From assembly GCF_947179165.1 (NCBI RefSeq), contig NC_077239.1, forward strand, positions 68,180,634-68,244,633: 64,000 nucleotides of DNA, given 5' to 3'. Numbering within the stretch: position 1 is the stretch's first letter; every line of letters begins with the position of its first letter. The notes under the pieces are model-generated. The model had not been told where the DNA came from and made no database searches. It saw nothing but the letters and a program-made list of their open reading frames with translations. Below are positions 1-11,483 of this stretch, one piece after another. Source of the stretch: Solanum dulcamara. Lineage: Eukaryota > Streptophyta > Magnoliopsida > Solanales > Solanaceae. A program made the position numbers and the translations under genes.

Positions 1-308
1 AACTCATTTAAAGGCTCCTCTTACTCAACTCATACTTAAACTCTTTTCTAAATCAAAGATAAAACTATTAATTCTTTAGACTCAAAATAGTGTATAAGTA
101 GTTTATGCAAAAAGGTTCACAATTAATTTATTTAAAGCTCCTCCTCAAAAGATCATTTATTTTCAAAACATTCCTAAGACTCCAATCAACTCAAATTATG
201 CACATCACATACCACAAACTCACATTAGACTCCAATCCACTTCATCACATAACATCCTCATCAATATACCTCTTCGTCAACCATTCTACATATATTAAAT
301 AAGCACCA

Positions 309-440
309 TTCACATCATCACTCACATCGTCACCAAAACATCATCATCACATCATCATCATATATTATCATTTACATCATCATCAAACATTATCATCACA
401 TCATTGTCAAGTATCATCATCACATCAATCATCAAACATC
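309..440. repeat. (CAT/ATC)n-rich microsatellite tract
   Basis: Dense runs of CATCAT and CATCATCAT broken by short spacers. It lies inside the presumed LTR and has no coding meaning. Confidence 0.75.
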
Positions 441-1159
441 TACTCCAAAATCCTCATTTTTGTCCTATGTTCATTTTATAGAAGCAAAGGGACATTCTTA
501 ACTAATCAATTCATTCTTTTCATTCCAATCAATACATATATATACACACAACTATCCATCTCAACCTCAAGACATTTAGGACAAGAAATCTCATCTTGAG
601 TTCATGTGAATGAAACATGGACCCATACTCTCAACAAAACTCAACTCAAGAATATCGTCAATACCTATAAATCTATATACAAAGATACATTTGTAGCAAA
701 AAATATGAAAGATAACTATTTAGTAACTCAAGTCATTAAAAACATCAATAAACTAATAGTACTTAAAAACATTCCATAGTTTAGGAAAACTTTCAAGAAA
801 ACCTTCTTAGAAGGTTCAACTCTTTCACAACTTCTATCCAACACATATATGGGCATATGGAAGAACTAAATCCATATTTTAGGTTAGCCTTACATACCTT
901 GTTTGAAGACTTTGAAGGAACTTGATGTTAGGTCTTCAATGGAAGACTTGAATCCTTGAAACTCTTGAAGGCACCCTTTGTTGGAGATGGATTTGGAGAA
1001 GAAGAAGAAGAAGAGAGGGAAAAATATTTAGGGCTTTTTAGAGAGAGAGAGAGGACTGAAAAATGGTCCAAAAACGTCCAAGAATGGTGTATATATAATT
1101 TGGAAAAAGTCCAAGTTGCCCCTCTTCAAAAATCTGAAAATTGGGCAAAAAATCTTATT

Positions 1160-1308
1160 GGCGCTATAGTGGCGCGTCGCGCCACTGCAGCGCCAAGCCA
1201 AAATAGGCCTAAAACCCTGCACATCTAATAGTGGCGCGTCGCGCCAAGGATCAAACTACTGAGGCTGTTTTCTGGCGCTATAGTGGCGCGTCGCGCCACT
1301 GGGGCGCC
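1160..1308. repeat. Three GC-rich palindromic units in an LTR
   Basis: Units at 1160-1194, 1231-1246 and 1274-1308 share the core GTGGCGCGTCGCGCCA, a near-perfect inverted repeat able to form a hairpin. The first and third are flanked by GGCGCTATA and a closing GGCGCC/GCGCC. They are sharply GC-rich in an AT-rich LTR. A different GC palindrome sits at the same relative place in the related LTR at 17100-17220. Confidence 0.85.
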
Positions 1309-1718
1309 AAGCCTATATTTCGCCCAGGCCTGAATATTCCTGCAGTGCTATTTCGTAGTAAAATGGCCATAACTTTTGACTCCGAACTCCAAAAATTGAA
1401 ATCTTGGTGGCGTTGGAAAGAAGACTCAAAGACCTTTAATTTGGTAGGTCGTGGTCCACCCAGTTATTTATATACTAGGAGATATGGTCATTTGAAGTTG
1501 ATCCTTATACTAACTCGTCCGAAAACTTAATCGATTGGAGTTCTTTGGACTCGACTTGGTGTTAGAGATCCCTTATGACCCCTAAACACATCTAAAACAC
1601 TTCAAATACTTAGGAATTAATCCTAACTCATATGTAGAATTACAAGTCCTCCGGTCTGAGTCTACCCACACGTGAAGAAATGTTTGATTCTTCGCGAAAA
1701 ATTTTCCGGGGTGTCACA

Positions 1719-3224
1719 TTTTAGTTCTCTCCTTGTATGTTCTAAGGCTATAATATTATTTAAAGGTCTTCTCATTTAGTGTCCACAGAAACTTCTCGCT
1801 CTGTATTTAATATTATATATATATATATAATATAGACACACACTAGATATAGTGTTCGAGTCTGCTCCTGATACATTATATCCGATAGAGAACACACTAG
1901 ATATTTGATACCTAATACACTGGATGAAATTGACATCGGATACACAAGTTGAAATTGATTTTGAATACACAAACACATGAAATTGATATTAGATACACAG
2001 ATACATAAAATTGTAAAACTCAGATACATTGTGAAATACATATAGAAAGAAGAAGAAGGTCAAGAGAGGGAGAGAGGCAAGCGAGAGAGGAGAGAGGAGA
2101 GTGAGAGAATCAGTGTATCCCAGATACATGCGAATCACGCTTTGGATATAGTGTAACTGAAACAAATTTCACATAATCTTACTTGCGATACATGTATCTG
2201 AGCCGTCTGATACATATATTTGCAATAATTAACTGATAGAAAATATAATTTTGGAAACTACTATTTCAATGAGTAATTAACATCAATAATAGTGTGCTTT
2301 ATATTATTTTCTCATTTAATATTATATCAGATTTATATACAATCATCGTGTGATTTACTAAAGTTATAAAACAACTATTGCTTGCCGAGTTGCCGTCTAT
2401 ATGTTTACTTTGTAAGTACTAGATACTTATCAAATTTCTCCGCTAGTAATGAGAAACTTGTTGATTTATAATGATCATTTGAAGTAGTTGTTTCATGTTT
2501 GTATTATTTTACTATTATTAATTTATCTTAACTAGTTATAAATCAGATCAAATCAACAAGAATCAAAATTGATGATTTTTGTTTGATTTAATTTGATTTG
2601 GTTTTAGAAATTCAAAAAATTGCCTAAATTAATTTGATTTTGATTTTTATCCAAAGCCGATCCAAATGGAAGGATGAGCACTCATGAGTGGCAGTACCAT
2701 TTCGATTCTTAATGAAGCATGATCATACACATCTTTTGTTAGGAAGAAAGTTAATATTTTAATGGGAAGGAAAATATTTTAAAGTTAAAATAATTATAAA
2801 CAGTAGAAGGAATTAGAAAGCAAGAAAATCAATTTTACCGGACTTGGAGCTAATTGGTATCTGCAACTTTGCTTGAAAAATATCACTACGAGAGTTTCGA
2901 TCTAAAAAAAAGAAGATATAGGATTTGAATGATTTTATTGTCATTTTCACTTAAAAGTGCTCATCAAAATTTGATGTTTTTTTCTTCTAAGACAAACAAC
3001 GATATGCAGTGGCGAACCCAAGATTTCTGGGCACACTAATATTATTTGAATTGAGTGTTTAGCGAAATTTTTATGACGATAAATGGATAATGTCGTATCC
3101 GATTGGTTATTAATGGCTTGAACAATAATGAACATATTAAATACAAATACATAGATTGAATATGAGCTTAAATTAATACTTAAATTTTACTTTGTTATAA
3201 GGCGGAAAGACCCGGGAGATCCCT
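1719..3224. other. AT-rich intergenic DNA without a recognised gene
   Basis: Contains a (TA)n tract near 1813-1830, many scattered GATACA/GATACAT words between 1860 and 2220, and a purine-rich GAGA tract at 2041-2108. A GCAGTGGCGAACCC word near 3006 resembles the end of common Solanaceae DNA transposons, but no partner end was found. No long open frame with recognisable similarity. Confidence 0.6.
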
Positions 3225-4400
3225 GTACCTGGACATCAACTACAAGCGATAGGTGTCCTCACTGGTTTTGCATTTGCTATGTTGGTTCTTTCAAGTATCT
3301 CACATACATATTTCTGTTGGTTAAGAAATAAATCAACATGTGAACGAATGAATTCAACACCCAATTTTTTTTTCAGATCATCAAGATCTTTTATGGAGAA
3401 CGGAGTACCAAGCTGTTTGATAAATTCTTCAACATAGAGAGACTGATTGCCAGTAATTATGAGATCGTTAACATAGACAACTAGATAAACGTTAACTCTA
3501 GATGTTGCATAGATGAGAAAACAATGGTCATATTGAGAATGATGAAAACCAAGAGACAGAAAATAAGCTTTCAGTTCATCATATCAGGTACGTGAAGCCT
3601 TCTTCAAGCCATAAATTTCCTCTTGTAATTGAAAAGTATGATTGGAAAACTTCTCATTGACAAATCCAGGTGGATGAGACATGTAAGCTTCTTCTGATAA
3701 ATGCCAATGTAGAAATGCATTATTGACATTCAATTACCTAAGCAGCGAATCTTTAGAGGCTGCGAAAGAAGAGCAACTCTCACTGTAGTATGTTTAGCAA
3801 CTAATGAGTAGATTTCAAAATAATTCACACCAGGTTGTTGAAGATAATCTTTATCAAACAATCGAGATTTATAACGTTCAATGCTGCCATTTGAATTATA
3901 TTTAACACGAAATACCCATTTAGAGCCCACCAATTTGGCATGAGGGACAGATGGCACAAGAGACCAAGTGCCTTGGCTTTGCAATGCTGAAATCTCTTCA
4001 TTCATAGCAGTACACCAATTTGGATCTTTTGAATCTTGACGAACAGTGCGAGGTTCTATTGGCTTAATTAGGGAAGAAGATTGTTTTGGCTTGGTGGAGG
4101 TTTTGGTTGTTGGAGATAACTTGGATGGTTTGGTTAATGGTGAGACATGGGATACGTTGAGATTGCTGAATCATGAAAGTATCACTTAGACACAACCTCT
4201 AAATGGGTTTATGAATGTTGTTCTTTAACCGAGTAGTCATGATATGAGAGGGTTGAATGGTTGTGTTTTGATCTGACTCATTTGTGTTATCAAGTGAGGA
4301 GGGGTTAGAAGAGGTAGAGCTAACCAAGGATGATGAAGGAGAAAAAGACATACCTTGAATGGTGACTAGATGAATTTCCAATTTTGTTTAATGAAGAAGC
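3225..4400 (-). pseudogene. Copia-A reverse transcriptase remnant
   Basis: Minus-strand translation gives an RT N-terminal block (GTWSLVP, KWVFRVKYNSNGSIERYKSRL) at about 3970-3850. Downstream blocks resemble the copia active-site region, with YVNDLIITG (canonical YVDDLIITG) near 3470 and a QQKYVCEILERT block near 3290. Reverse transcriptase copies element RNA into cDNA. The frame is interrupted by stops, the catalytic YVDD reads YVND here, and the protein ends abruptly near 3225 before RNase H. Part of the region 4200-4400 encodes the serine-rich linker between integrase and RT. Confidence 0.8.
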
Positions 4401-5227
4401 ATTGTCAGGTGCATCGTTGGAAGATGTGGGACCAAGAGGCGGTGTAGTAGAGGCCGTAGAAGAGTTGATCGATAAAGGTTGTTCACGTGTAAGAGGAATG
4501 ACAAAGTGATTAGGAACTCAAGAATCAACAGTGTCATTTTGGGGTCTACTTTCTATTACCTCAAGAGACATATAAGGAAAAGAGTGTTCCACAAAATCAA
4601 CATGACTAGATAAATAAAAGCATAGATTTACAGTATCATAACTCTTATAAGCACTCTGATTTTGTGAATAGCCTAAGGAAATATAAGGAGTAGAGCGAGA
4701 CTGTAATTTATTCTGATTATAATGATGCAACCATGGATAACATAAACAATCAAGACACAAAGTTTGTTGTAATTTGCTAGAGTACCATATAATCTAAAAT
4801 AAGGTGAATCTCCATCTAAAGTTTGGGTGGGCAACCTGTTGATTAAGTAGGAAGCAGTAGTGAAGGCATAAGACCATAACTTTTGAGGAAGATTGACATT
4901 GTGTAATAATGTGATACTTGTCTCCACAACATGGAGATGATGACACTCGGCAGTGACATTGTGTTCAGGTGTGTAGGGAGGAGTGAGAAGGTGAGATATA
5001 CTATTCTCTTCAAAGAATTAACAGAGATGAAGAAATTCCTCGCCATTGTCAGAGTAAAAACATATAATGGGCTTTTGAATATTTTCTCCACAGTTCGTTT
5101 GAATTTTGAAAATACAATTGAAACAAGATTTTCTCTTTAAAGGAAATAGCCAGTTATATTTTGTATAAGGATCCACAAATATTAAATAATATTGAAAATC
5201 ATATATAGAAACTTTTGGTGCACAGCT
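4401..5227 (-). pseudogene. Copia-A integrase remnant
   Basis: Minus-strand frames show YLIFVDPYTKYNWLFPLK (near 5190-5120), a DNGEEF block (catalytic-core D,G,E region) near 5040, and LPQKLWSYAFTTASYLINRLPT near 4890-4830. All are typical of the copia integrase core, which inserts cDNA into the genome. Several frameshifts and stops break it. It is truncated at its start by the RTE LINE at about 5228; the pre-integrase domain continues beyond that LINE at 9241. About ten codons expected at this junction are absent, so the LINE insertion probably removed a little target DNA. Confidence 0.8.
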
Positions 5228-5233
5228 CAAGTA

Positions 5234-5917
5234 ACGCTCTTTCTAGCCATTGCCCTGACGATTTCATTTCTTTTCTTCTTCTCTTTTCTGTCTTCTTGGA
5301 CAATCAGAATCTTTCCTTGTGTTTCTTCTTCTTTCCCTTTCTGGAGTTTAGTATTCATTACCTACAACTTTATTTTCTTGTTTTAATTTGTAGCCAAAGA
5401 TTCGTAATTTGCTTTTTCCAAACTCAGAGACCAGAAGTTGGCATAAACAATAGATCAACTCTCTCCATTGACTCAAGGTCGCCGCTCCGACCGGCGAAGA
5501 CCACCGGCGACCCGTGGGACCAGCAAACTCCGACAAAGCAACATTCGCGGGACGTCGACAGTCCTTTGGAAGTCAAAGATGTCGGAAATCTCGATACCCT
5601 ACGTAGGTGAAGGCAGATCTGTAAAGATTTGTCCAGTTTTTCCGGCGAAACTCCAGTTTTTCCGGTGATTTTTTTTTCCAGGTGTACAAATCTGTATTTC
5701 CGGTGACGTAACATCCGCTGCAACTCAACTCCTTACGCCGACGTGAACAGTATTTCCGACGTGAGCAGTATTTTTCGGCGGCAACCAGGTTCATTTCTAC
5801 CGGAGTTGGTACCCCCGGTTTTTATATCTTTATATATCTATCCTTTGTTCATTTACTTGTAGTTATATTTTATCGACTTTAGACCCCCGAATAATTTATT
5901 AGTTCATAGGCATTTTC
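5234..5917 (+). other. RTE LINE 5' leader
   Basis: A GC-richer stretch (about 5460-5800) with repeated CCGGCGA, TTTTTCCGG and GACGTGAACAGTATTT words, followed by an AT-rich lead into the endonuclease frame. Probably the 5' untranslated or promoter part of the LINE. No recognised domain. Confidence 0.5.
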
Positions 5918-6967
5918 GTGGCTTTGGATAGTGATGGTAGACTAGGGTCATGTTCTCACTCATGGGCGGGAACGAGGGTAAGGAGAGGTAAGTGGGTTAA
6001 AGAAGCGTCTAGACTGAGAATAGGTTCTTGGAACATTGGGACGTTAACGGGTAAATCCATAGAACTGGTTAAGATTCTAAAGAAGAGGAAGATTAATATA
6101 GCCTGTGTCTAGGAGACAAAATGGGTAGGCTCTAAAGCTAAGGAGGTAGACGGGTATAAGCTTTGGTTTTCTGGTAAATCAAAGTATAGGAATGGGGTAG
6201 GCATTTTAATAGACAGTGATTTAAGGGATCAGGTGGTGGAGGTTAGGAGAGTCAATGATAGGATGATGTCGATTAAAATGGTCGTTCAAGGGATCATGTT
6301 GAACATTATTAGTGTTTATGCGCCGCAAGTGGGCTTACGCGAGAAGGATAAGAGGCGCTTTTGGGAGGATTTGGACGAGTTAGTAGGAGGCATACCATCT
6401 ACTGAGAAGCTTTTCGTGGGAGGGGATTTCAATGGGCACATCAGCTCTATTTCAGGAGGGTATGATGATGTGCATGGGGGCTTTGGCTTCGGGGACAGAA
6501 ATGGAGGAGGAAGCTCACTTTTGGATTTCGCAAGAGCTTTCGGGTTGGTGATAGCCAACTCGAGTTTCCCAAAGAAGGAGGACCACTTGGTAACCTTCAG
6601 CAGTTTGGTGGCTAAAACTCAGATAGATTTTTTACTCCTTAGGAAGGATGATAAAGGTTTGTGCAAAAACTGTAAAGTCATCCCGACCAAAGACCTTACA
6701 ACCCGACATAAGCTATTAGTGATGGATTTAGGGATCAAGATGACAAGGATGAGGAGGGTCGGGGAAGAACGACCTAGGATCAGATGGGGGAGTTTGACAA
6801 TGGTTAGTGCCTTAGAGATGGGAGTGAAATTGAAGGATATGGAGGCCTGGGATAGTAGTGGGGATGCGAACGGTATGTGGGATAGGACAACTAGTTGTAT
6901 TAGGGCTGTAGCAAGGGAAGTGTTAGGAGTCTCAACAGGGTGTCGTAGTCGACATCGAGGGGACTAG
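5918..6967 (+). pseudogene. RTE LINE endonuclease domain, broken
   Basis: This is an apurinic-endonuclease-like domain, which nicks target DNA to prime reverse transcription. Motifs in order are SWNIGTL (near 6025), a CV-stop-ETKW block (canonical QETKW, near 6105), VYAPQ (near 6315), GGDFNGH (near 6420), TQIDFLLL (near 6617) and TTRHKLL (near 6700). In the last, the usual SDH aspartate is replaced but the histidine is kept. The stop at 6110-6112 is explained by one C-to-T change. The frame closes at 6967 (stop in RHRGD-stop-WWN). Sequence continues directly into the linker before RT. Confidence 0.85.
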
Positions 6968-8863
6968 TGGTGGAATGGAGAAGTACAAGGAAAAGTGGAA
7001 GCAAAGAAGGTGGCGTATGCTAAGTTGGTGGAAAGCAAGGATGAGGTGGAGAAGTGGACGAATGGGGAACTGTATAAGATAGCGAGGAAGGAAGCGAAGT
7101 CGGCGGTTGCAACGGCAAAAACGAGAGCTTTTGAACGCCTTTATGCTGAACTAGATGAGAAAGGCGGGGACAGAAAATTATTCAGGCTAGCCAGGGCCCG
7201 AGAGAGAAGGGCACGCGATGTGGACCAAGTGAAGTGCATTAAAGACGAGCACGGAAAAATATTGGTAAAGGAGACCCTTATCAAACAAAGATGGCAGTCA
7301 TACTTCCATAAACTTTTGAATGACAAAGGGGACAGAGAAATTGTGTTGGGAGATTTGGAACATACAGGAAGTAGTCACGATATTGGGGGTTGTAGGAGTA
7401 TTACGGTCGATGAGGTTAAAGGTGCCGTTCGTAGGATGCGATGGGAAGAACGATTGGACCTGACGAGATCCCTGGAGAATTTTGGAAGAGTGCAGGCTCG
7501 GTAGGTTTGGAATGGCTGACTAGGTTATTTAATGTCATCTTTACGATGGCAACGATGCCCGTAGAATGGAGGTCGAGCATCATGATCCCCCTATACAAAA
7601 ACAAGAGAGATAGCCAGAGTTGCGACAACTATAGAGGTATCAAACTTCTAAGCCATACTATGAAAGTGTGGGAAAGAGTGGTGGAGATGAGGGTGAGGAG
7701 AGACGTGTCAATTTTAGAGAACCAGTTCGGATTTATGCCGGGATGCTCAACTACGGAAGCCATCCATCTTATGAGGAGACTAATGGAGCAATATAGGGAG
7801 AGGAAGAGAGACTTGCATATGGTATTCGTCGACTTAGAAAAAGCTTAGGATAAAGTCCCACGAGAGATACTATAGAGATGTTTGGAGGCTAAAGGTGTAC
7901 CTGTAGCGTACATAAGGGTGATCAAGGACATGTACGAGGGTGCCAAAACCAGGGTAAGGACAGTAGGAGGGGATTCAGAACACTTCCCAGTTGTGATGGG
8001 GTTGTATCAAGGATCAACTCTTAGTCCATTTCTATTTGCCTTGGTGATGGATGTATTAACGTGACAAATTCAAGGTGAGGTGCCAGGGTGTATGCTTTTT
8101 GCGGATGACATAGTCCTCATCGATGAGACTCATAGCGGAGTTAACGCTAAGCTGGAAGATTGGAGACGCACCTTGGAGTCTAAAGGGTTTAAGCTGAGTA
8201 GGACCAAGATAGAGTACCTAGAGTGCCAGTTCAGTGAGACTACTCAGGAGGTTGGTGCGGAAGTTAGGCTCGGGGACCAAGCCATCCAAAAGAGAAGTAG
8301 TTTTAAGTACCTTGGCTCTATCATGCAAGGCAGCGGGGAGATCGACGATGATGTCACACATCGTATTAGGGCAGGATGGATGAAATGAAGGCTCGCCTCA
8401 GGTGTGTTATGTGACAAGAAGGTGCCACCACAACTTAAGGGCAAGTTCTACAAAGTGGTGGTTAGACCAGCTATATTATATGGGTCAGAGTGTTGGCCAG
8501 TTAAGGTCTTCCACGTGCAAAAGATAAAAGTTGCATAGATGAGGATGTTGAGATGGATGTATGGGCATACCAGGAGCGACATGATTAGAAATGAGGCTAT
8601 TCGAGATAAGGTAGGAGTGGCCTCGATGGAAGACAAGATGCGTGAAACGCGATTGAGATGGTTTGGGCATGTGAAGAGGAGAGTCCCAGACGCACCAGTG
8701 CGGAGATGTGAGAGGTTGGCCATGGATGGTTTCAGAAGAGGTAGGGGTAGGCCAAAGAAATATTGGGGAGAGGTGATCAGATAGGACATGGCACATTTAC
8801 GACTTACCAAGGACATGACCTTAGATAGGAGGGTGTGGAGGACACACATTAGGGTAGAGGGCT
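6968..8863 (+). pseudogene. RTE LINE reverse transcriptase and C-terminal region, broken
   Basis: Coding blocks resemble the reverse transcriptase of RTE elements: a basic linker (about 6995-7420), IPLYKNK and [18 protein letters not shown] (7590-7680), NQFGFMPG (7720), [12 protein letters not shown] (7810), [18 protein letters not shown] (8000), the catalytic FADDIVLID (8098-8124), and a C-terminal [16 protein letters not shown] block (8730-8780). A frameshift lies near 7440-7500, and stops occur near 7846, 7873, 8062, 8386, 8537 and 8782. Most of the stops correspond to single G:C-to-A:T changes (Trp, Gln, Arg or Glu codons turned into stops). Confidence 0.85.
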
Positions 8864-9240
8864 AGTACATAGTGGCATTATTCCCCCTTATCCGTAGGCG
8901 TATTAATGCACTATGATTTCTTGTACTCTGATTTATGGTATTTATGTTATTTATGTTATGTATGTTATGTTATCTTATGTTATTTATGGTATTTATGTTA
9001 TTATCTAACAATATCTACTATTTGTTTTGGTGCTTTGATTTTACTATTGTTTGGACCGCTTTCGTTATCTACTTACCTACTTTTAATATTCTTGTCTGAC
9101 TTTTTTCTATGCTTCTATTAAGTCGAAGGTCTTTCGGAAACAGCCGTCCTACATTGGTAGGAGTCAGATCTGCATACATTTTACCCTCGCTAGACCCCAC
9201 GATGTGGGATTCCACTGGGTTGTTGTTGTTGTTGTAAGTA

Positions 9241-9988
9241 GAACTTTTGTATTGAGGAGTTATAAAAGGGTCTCTTTATGCATTTTATTGCATTTACAAG
9301 AATCGCAAAAAAAAAACTATCTTTTCTAAAGATGAGGGAATATTCAAAAGCTTCAAAATATGACAACGAGTAGAAGTGGAGGGATGGACGAGACATTGAT
9401 GATAGTTGGGAGGATGGCGATGGAAGTAGTGTTGACTTAAGCATTAGTATAGCTTGGCGAGCGGACTTGGAAGGCCATGGATATACACCATCCTTAGGCT
9501 TCCCTACTTCTATTGGTGCCCCGTACAATAATACTTCACCATAAATGAGTAAGGTGATAATTCAATCGAAACATGATTATCACTACACAAATTATAAACA
9601 GAGATAAGATTCTTTCGTACAAGGCATACATAAAACATTAGTTAAATTGAGAAGGGTAGAAGAGTAGATCCTGCATGGTCAATCTTGTGAGATATACCAT
9701 CACCAAGCATGACATCCTCACTGCCATAATATTCAGAGTGAAGAGAAAGATTTTTTAACTCTTGGGTAACATGGTGAGAGGCACCATAATCGACAAGCCA
9801 ATTTGGATCCGCATTGATGAATTGTGCAGCAAAGTTAGCTTTGGCTGCTGATCGTTAGATCGGTTGAAGTTGTTGGAAGGACCACTGAATCTAATACTTA
9901 TGACAATAGATAAAATGAAAAGTAGTTTCCTTCTTTGCTTCACGTGATGGCAAGGTTTGTTGCACAATTGACAAGTGGCCTTGGGTCG
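9241..9988 (-). pseudogene. Copia-A zinc knuckle, protease and pre-integrase remnant
   Basis: Minus-strand translations give a gag CCHC-like block CQLCNKPCHHV (about 9975-9940), then a protease-like stretch with WLVDYGASHHVT (about 9805-9770; the DxGA motif of the aspartic protease) and MLGDG (9710). A pre-integrase zinc segment ending CDSCKCNKMHKE lies near 9300. Stops and frameshifts occur throughout. It is bounded on the right by the target duplication of Copia-B (ATTAG, 9989-9993) and on the left by the RTE LINE. Confidence 0.75.
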
Positions 9989-9993
9989 ATTAG

Positions 9994-10898
9994 TGTTAGT
10001 AAACTGTTTTGAAAACAAATGATGAAACAACAACAATAAATTCTGAAATAAAAAATAAAACCAGAACAGAAAATAGGAACAGTGTTTGGTAAAATTATGT
10101 AAGAATAAGAAACCGAGCCCACTGAATGCACAGTGTGTTCTTAAGGAAATTATTCCCCTCAATGTGCCAAAGGTTTTAGAATCTTTCCTCCCAAGATAGA
10201 ACGATTTACTCACCAGAATAGCGGTACAACAAATTATGGTGACTGCGAACTACTTGATGGTTGTATATCACACGAGTTTTAGTAAGTGCAGAAAGAAGAA
10301 GAAGAAGATATTATTTCAGAAATTTCGTATATAACATTCTGAGGATTAATAGATATATATAGACTATTTGTACCTTTTAAGAAAAGGCACTTGTTGGGAA
10401 AATATTTGACTATTGAGAAAAAGGTTTGCAACTTTTCGGACAAGGTTGCAACCTTTCAAAAATCCGTTGGAAAAATAGAGAGAAATATTTTTAAATTAAT
10501 TCGGGAAAGAAACGGGTCGCGGGTCACGGATCAGAATTTTTTCACTTAATTAATTAAATAAATAAATAATATTAATTAATTAAAATTTAAAGGAAATTTG
10601 GTTCAAAAAGATTATCAATCAATCATATCAATCCGAATCCGAATCCGAAGCCGAAGCCGAAGCCGAGCCGAGCCGAGCCGAGCCGAGCGAGCGACGACGA
10701 CGACGGCGCGAGGGGAGACCCTCTTCTTGACCCTTTAGCAACATGAAAGAGTGCTTCTACTTTTAAGTATGAGACTTTTCCTTTCCACCACCTATGTGAG
10801 ATCAAAACTTATTTAATAATGCGAGAGAGAATAGATCATTTTTCTCTCCACTTCTTTTTCCCTCAATTTCTCATTCAAACTATCAATTAAACACAACA
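9994..10898 (-). repeat. Copia-B 3' LTR (905 bp)
   Basis: Plus-strand ends TGTTAGTAAACTG... and ...AATTAAACACAACA, giving TG...CA termini on either strand. It holds a (CCGAAG/CCGAG/CGA)n microsatellite at about 10635-10705. It keeps a block of about 150 bp (roughly 10395-10575) that the other LTR has lost. Confidence 0.92.
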
Positions 10899-11483
10899 AT
10901 CCCCCACATGAATGGGGAATGTCTACAAGATAAAGGAATGCACGGATAAGTGTGTGATATACAAGCGAAGATTAATTGCATCTGAATAAGTAGGTTTCCC
11001 TTTGAACTTTCCATAGTGAACTTATATAGGAAATACTCGATCAATCGGTAAATGCGATATCTTTGAACCGTCGAACTTTGTTGTATAACTAGACAACATA
11101 AGTCACACAATTAATCATCAACCATCTATGGTTCTCACAATTGTGTTCGTTTCAGCCATAAACACCGCCTGGTTTCGTGAATGCATAGAGAATGGGCCTT
11201 TACCTTCATTCCCCTTAAAGTGGCTTATACTTCACATTCACATAGGTGATTTCTAAATGTGTTGTCCTATGGACACACTATCTAGTCATTTTTTGTCAGA
11301 CTTAGATAATCATTAAAAAACCTTTAAAGCTTTATTAACTCATTAAAAAGCCTTAAGGTTTTATCCTTTGTTTCTGAACATTGTCATCATCACGAGAATG
11401 TGTTGAGTTATTTGACAATGTTGAACCGCCAATCATAACTTTGTTTGATCTCTTTGAACCTAGTTCTTGGGATCTCTAGTCTA
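10899..11483 (-). other. Copia-B 3' untranslated region
   Basis: About 585 bp between the RNase H stop and the polypurine tract, without a usable reading frame. Noncoding sequence of this kind before the 3' LTR is seen in several plant copia lineages. Confidence 0.6.

Larger units (their letters stand above)
1..1718 (-). repeat. Ty3/gypsy LTR fragment, open at window start
   Basis: The right edge ends ...CGGGGTGTCACA at 1718; read on the minus strand this is an LTR start, TGTGACACCCCGG. Minus-strand blocks match the start of the solo LTR at 16734-18930 in order: the start itself, the 'GGTCATAAGGGATCTCTAACACCAAG' type block (near 1560-1590), 'AAAGGTCTTTGA' with 'CCAACGCCAC' (1410-1440), 'GAGTCAAAAGTTATG' (near 1370), and a 'GGTATGT' block near 890. 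Both are therefore the same LTR family. The family copy at 16734 is about 2.2 kb, so this LTR probably runs beyond the window. The part left of about 850 is assigned only by this length argument. No coding sequence. Confidence 0.65.
5228..9235 (+). mobile_element. RTE-clade LINE, near full length but inactive
   Basis: A roughly 4.0-kb non-LTR retrotransposon encoding an AP-endonuclease followed by a reverse transcriptase. It ends in a (TTG)n tail (9219-9234) instead of poly(A), as RTE elements do. It sits inside the integrase region of Copia-A. A possible short duplication AAGTA (5229-5233 and 9236-9240) flanks it, but a few codons of the host element are missing, so the insertion edges are approximate. 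A related 5'-truncated copy lies at 55478-57838. Many in-frame stops and frameshifts mean it cannot make its protein. Confidence 0.85.

Noticed and set aside
309..440. CATCAT-rich tract as a possible His-rich peptide or CRISPR-like repeat
   Set aside because: Spacing is irregular and the units are trinucleotides; it is a simple microsatellite.
3000..3050. GCAGTGGCGAACCCAAGATTT word like a hAT-type terminal repeat
   Set aside because: No matching inverted end or 8-bp duplication was found nearby; a single word is too weak.
5229..9240. AAGTA as a definite target duplication of the first RTE LINE
   Set aside because: Only 5 bp and AT-rich, and several codons of the host integrase region are missing at the junction, so the match may be chance.
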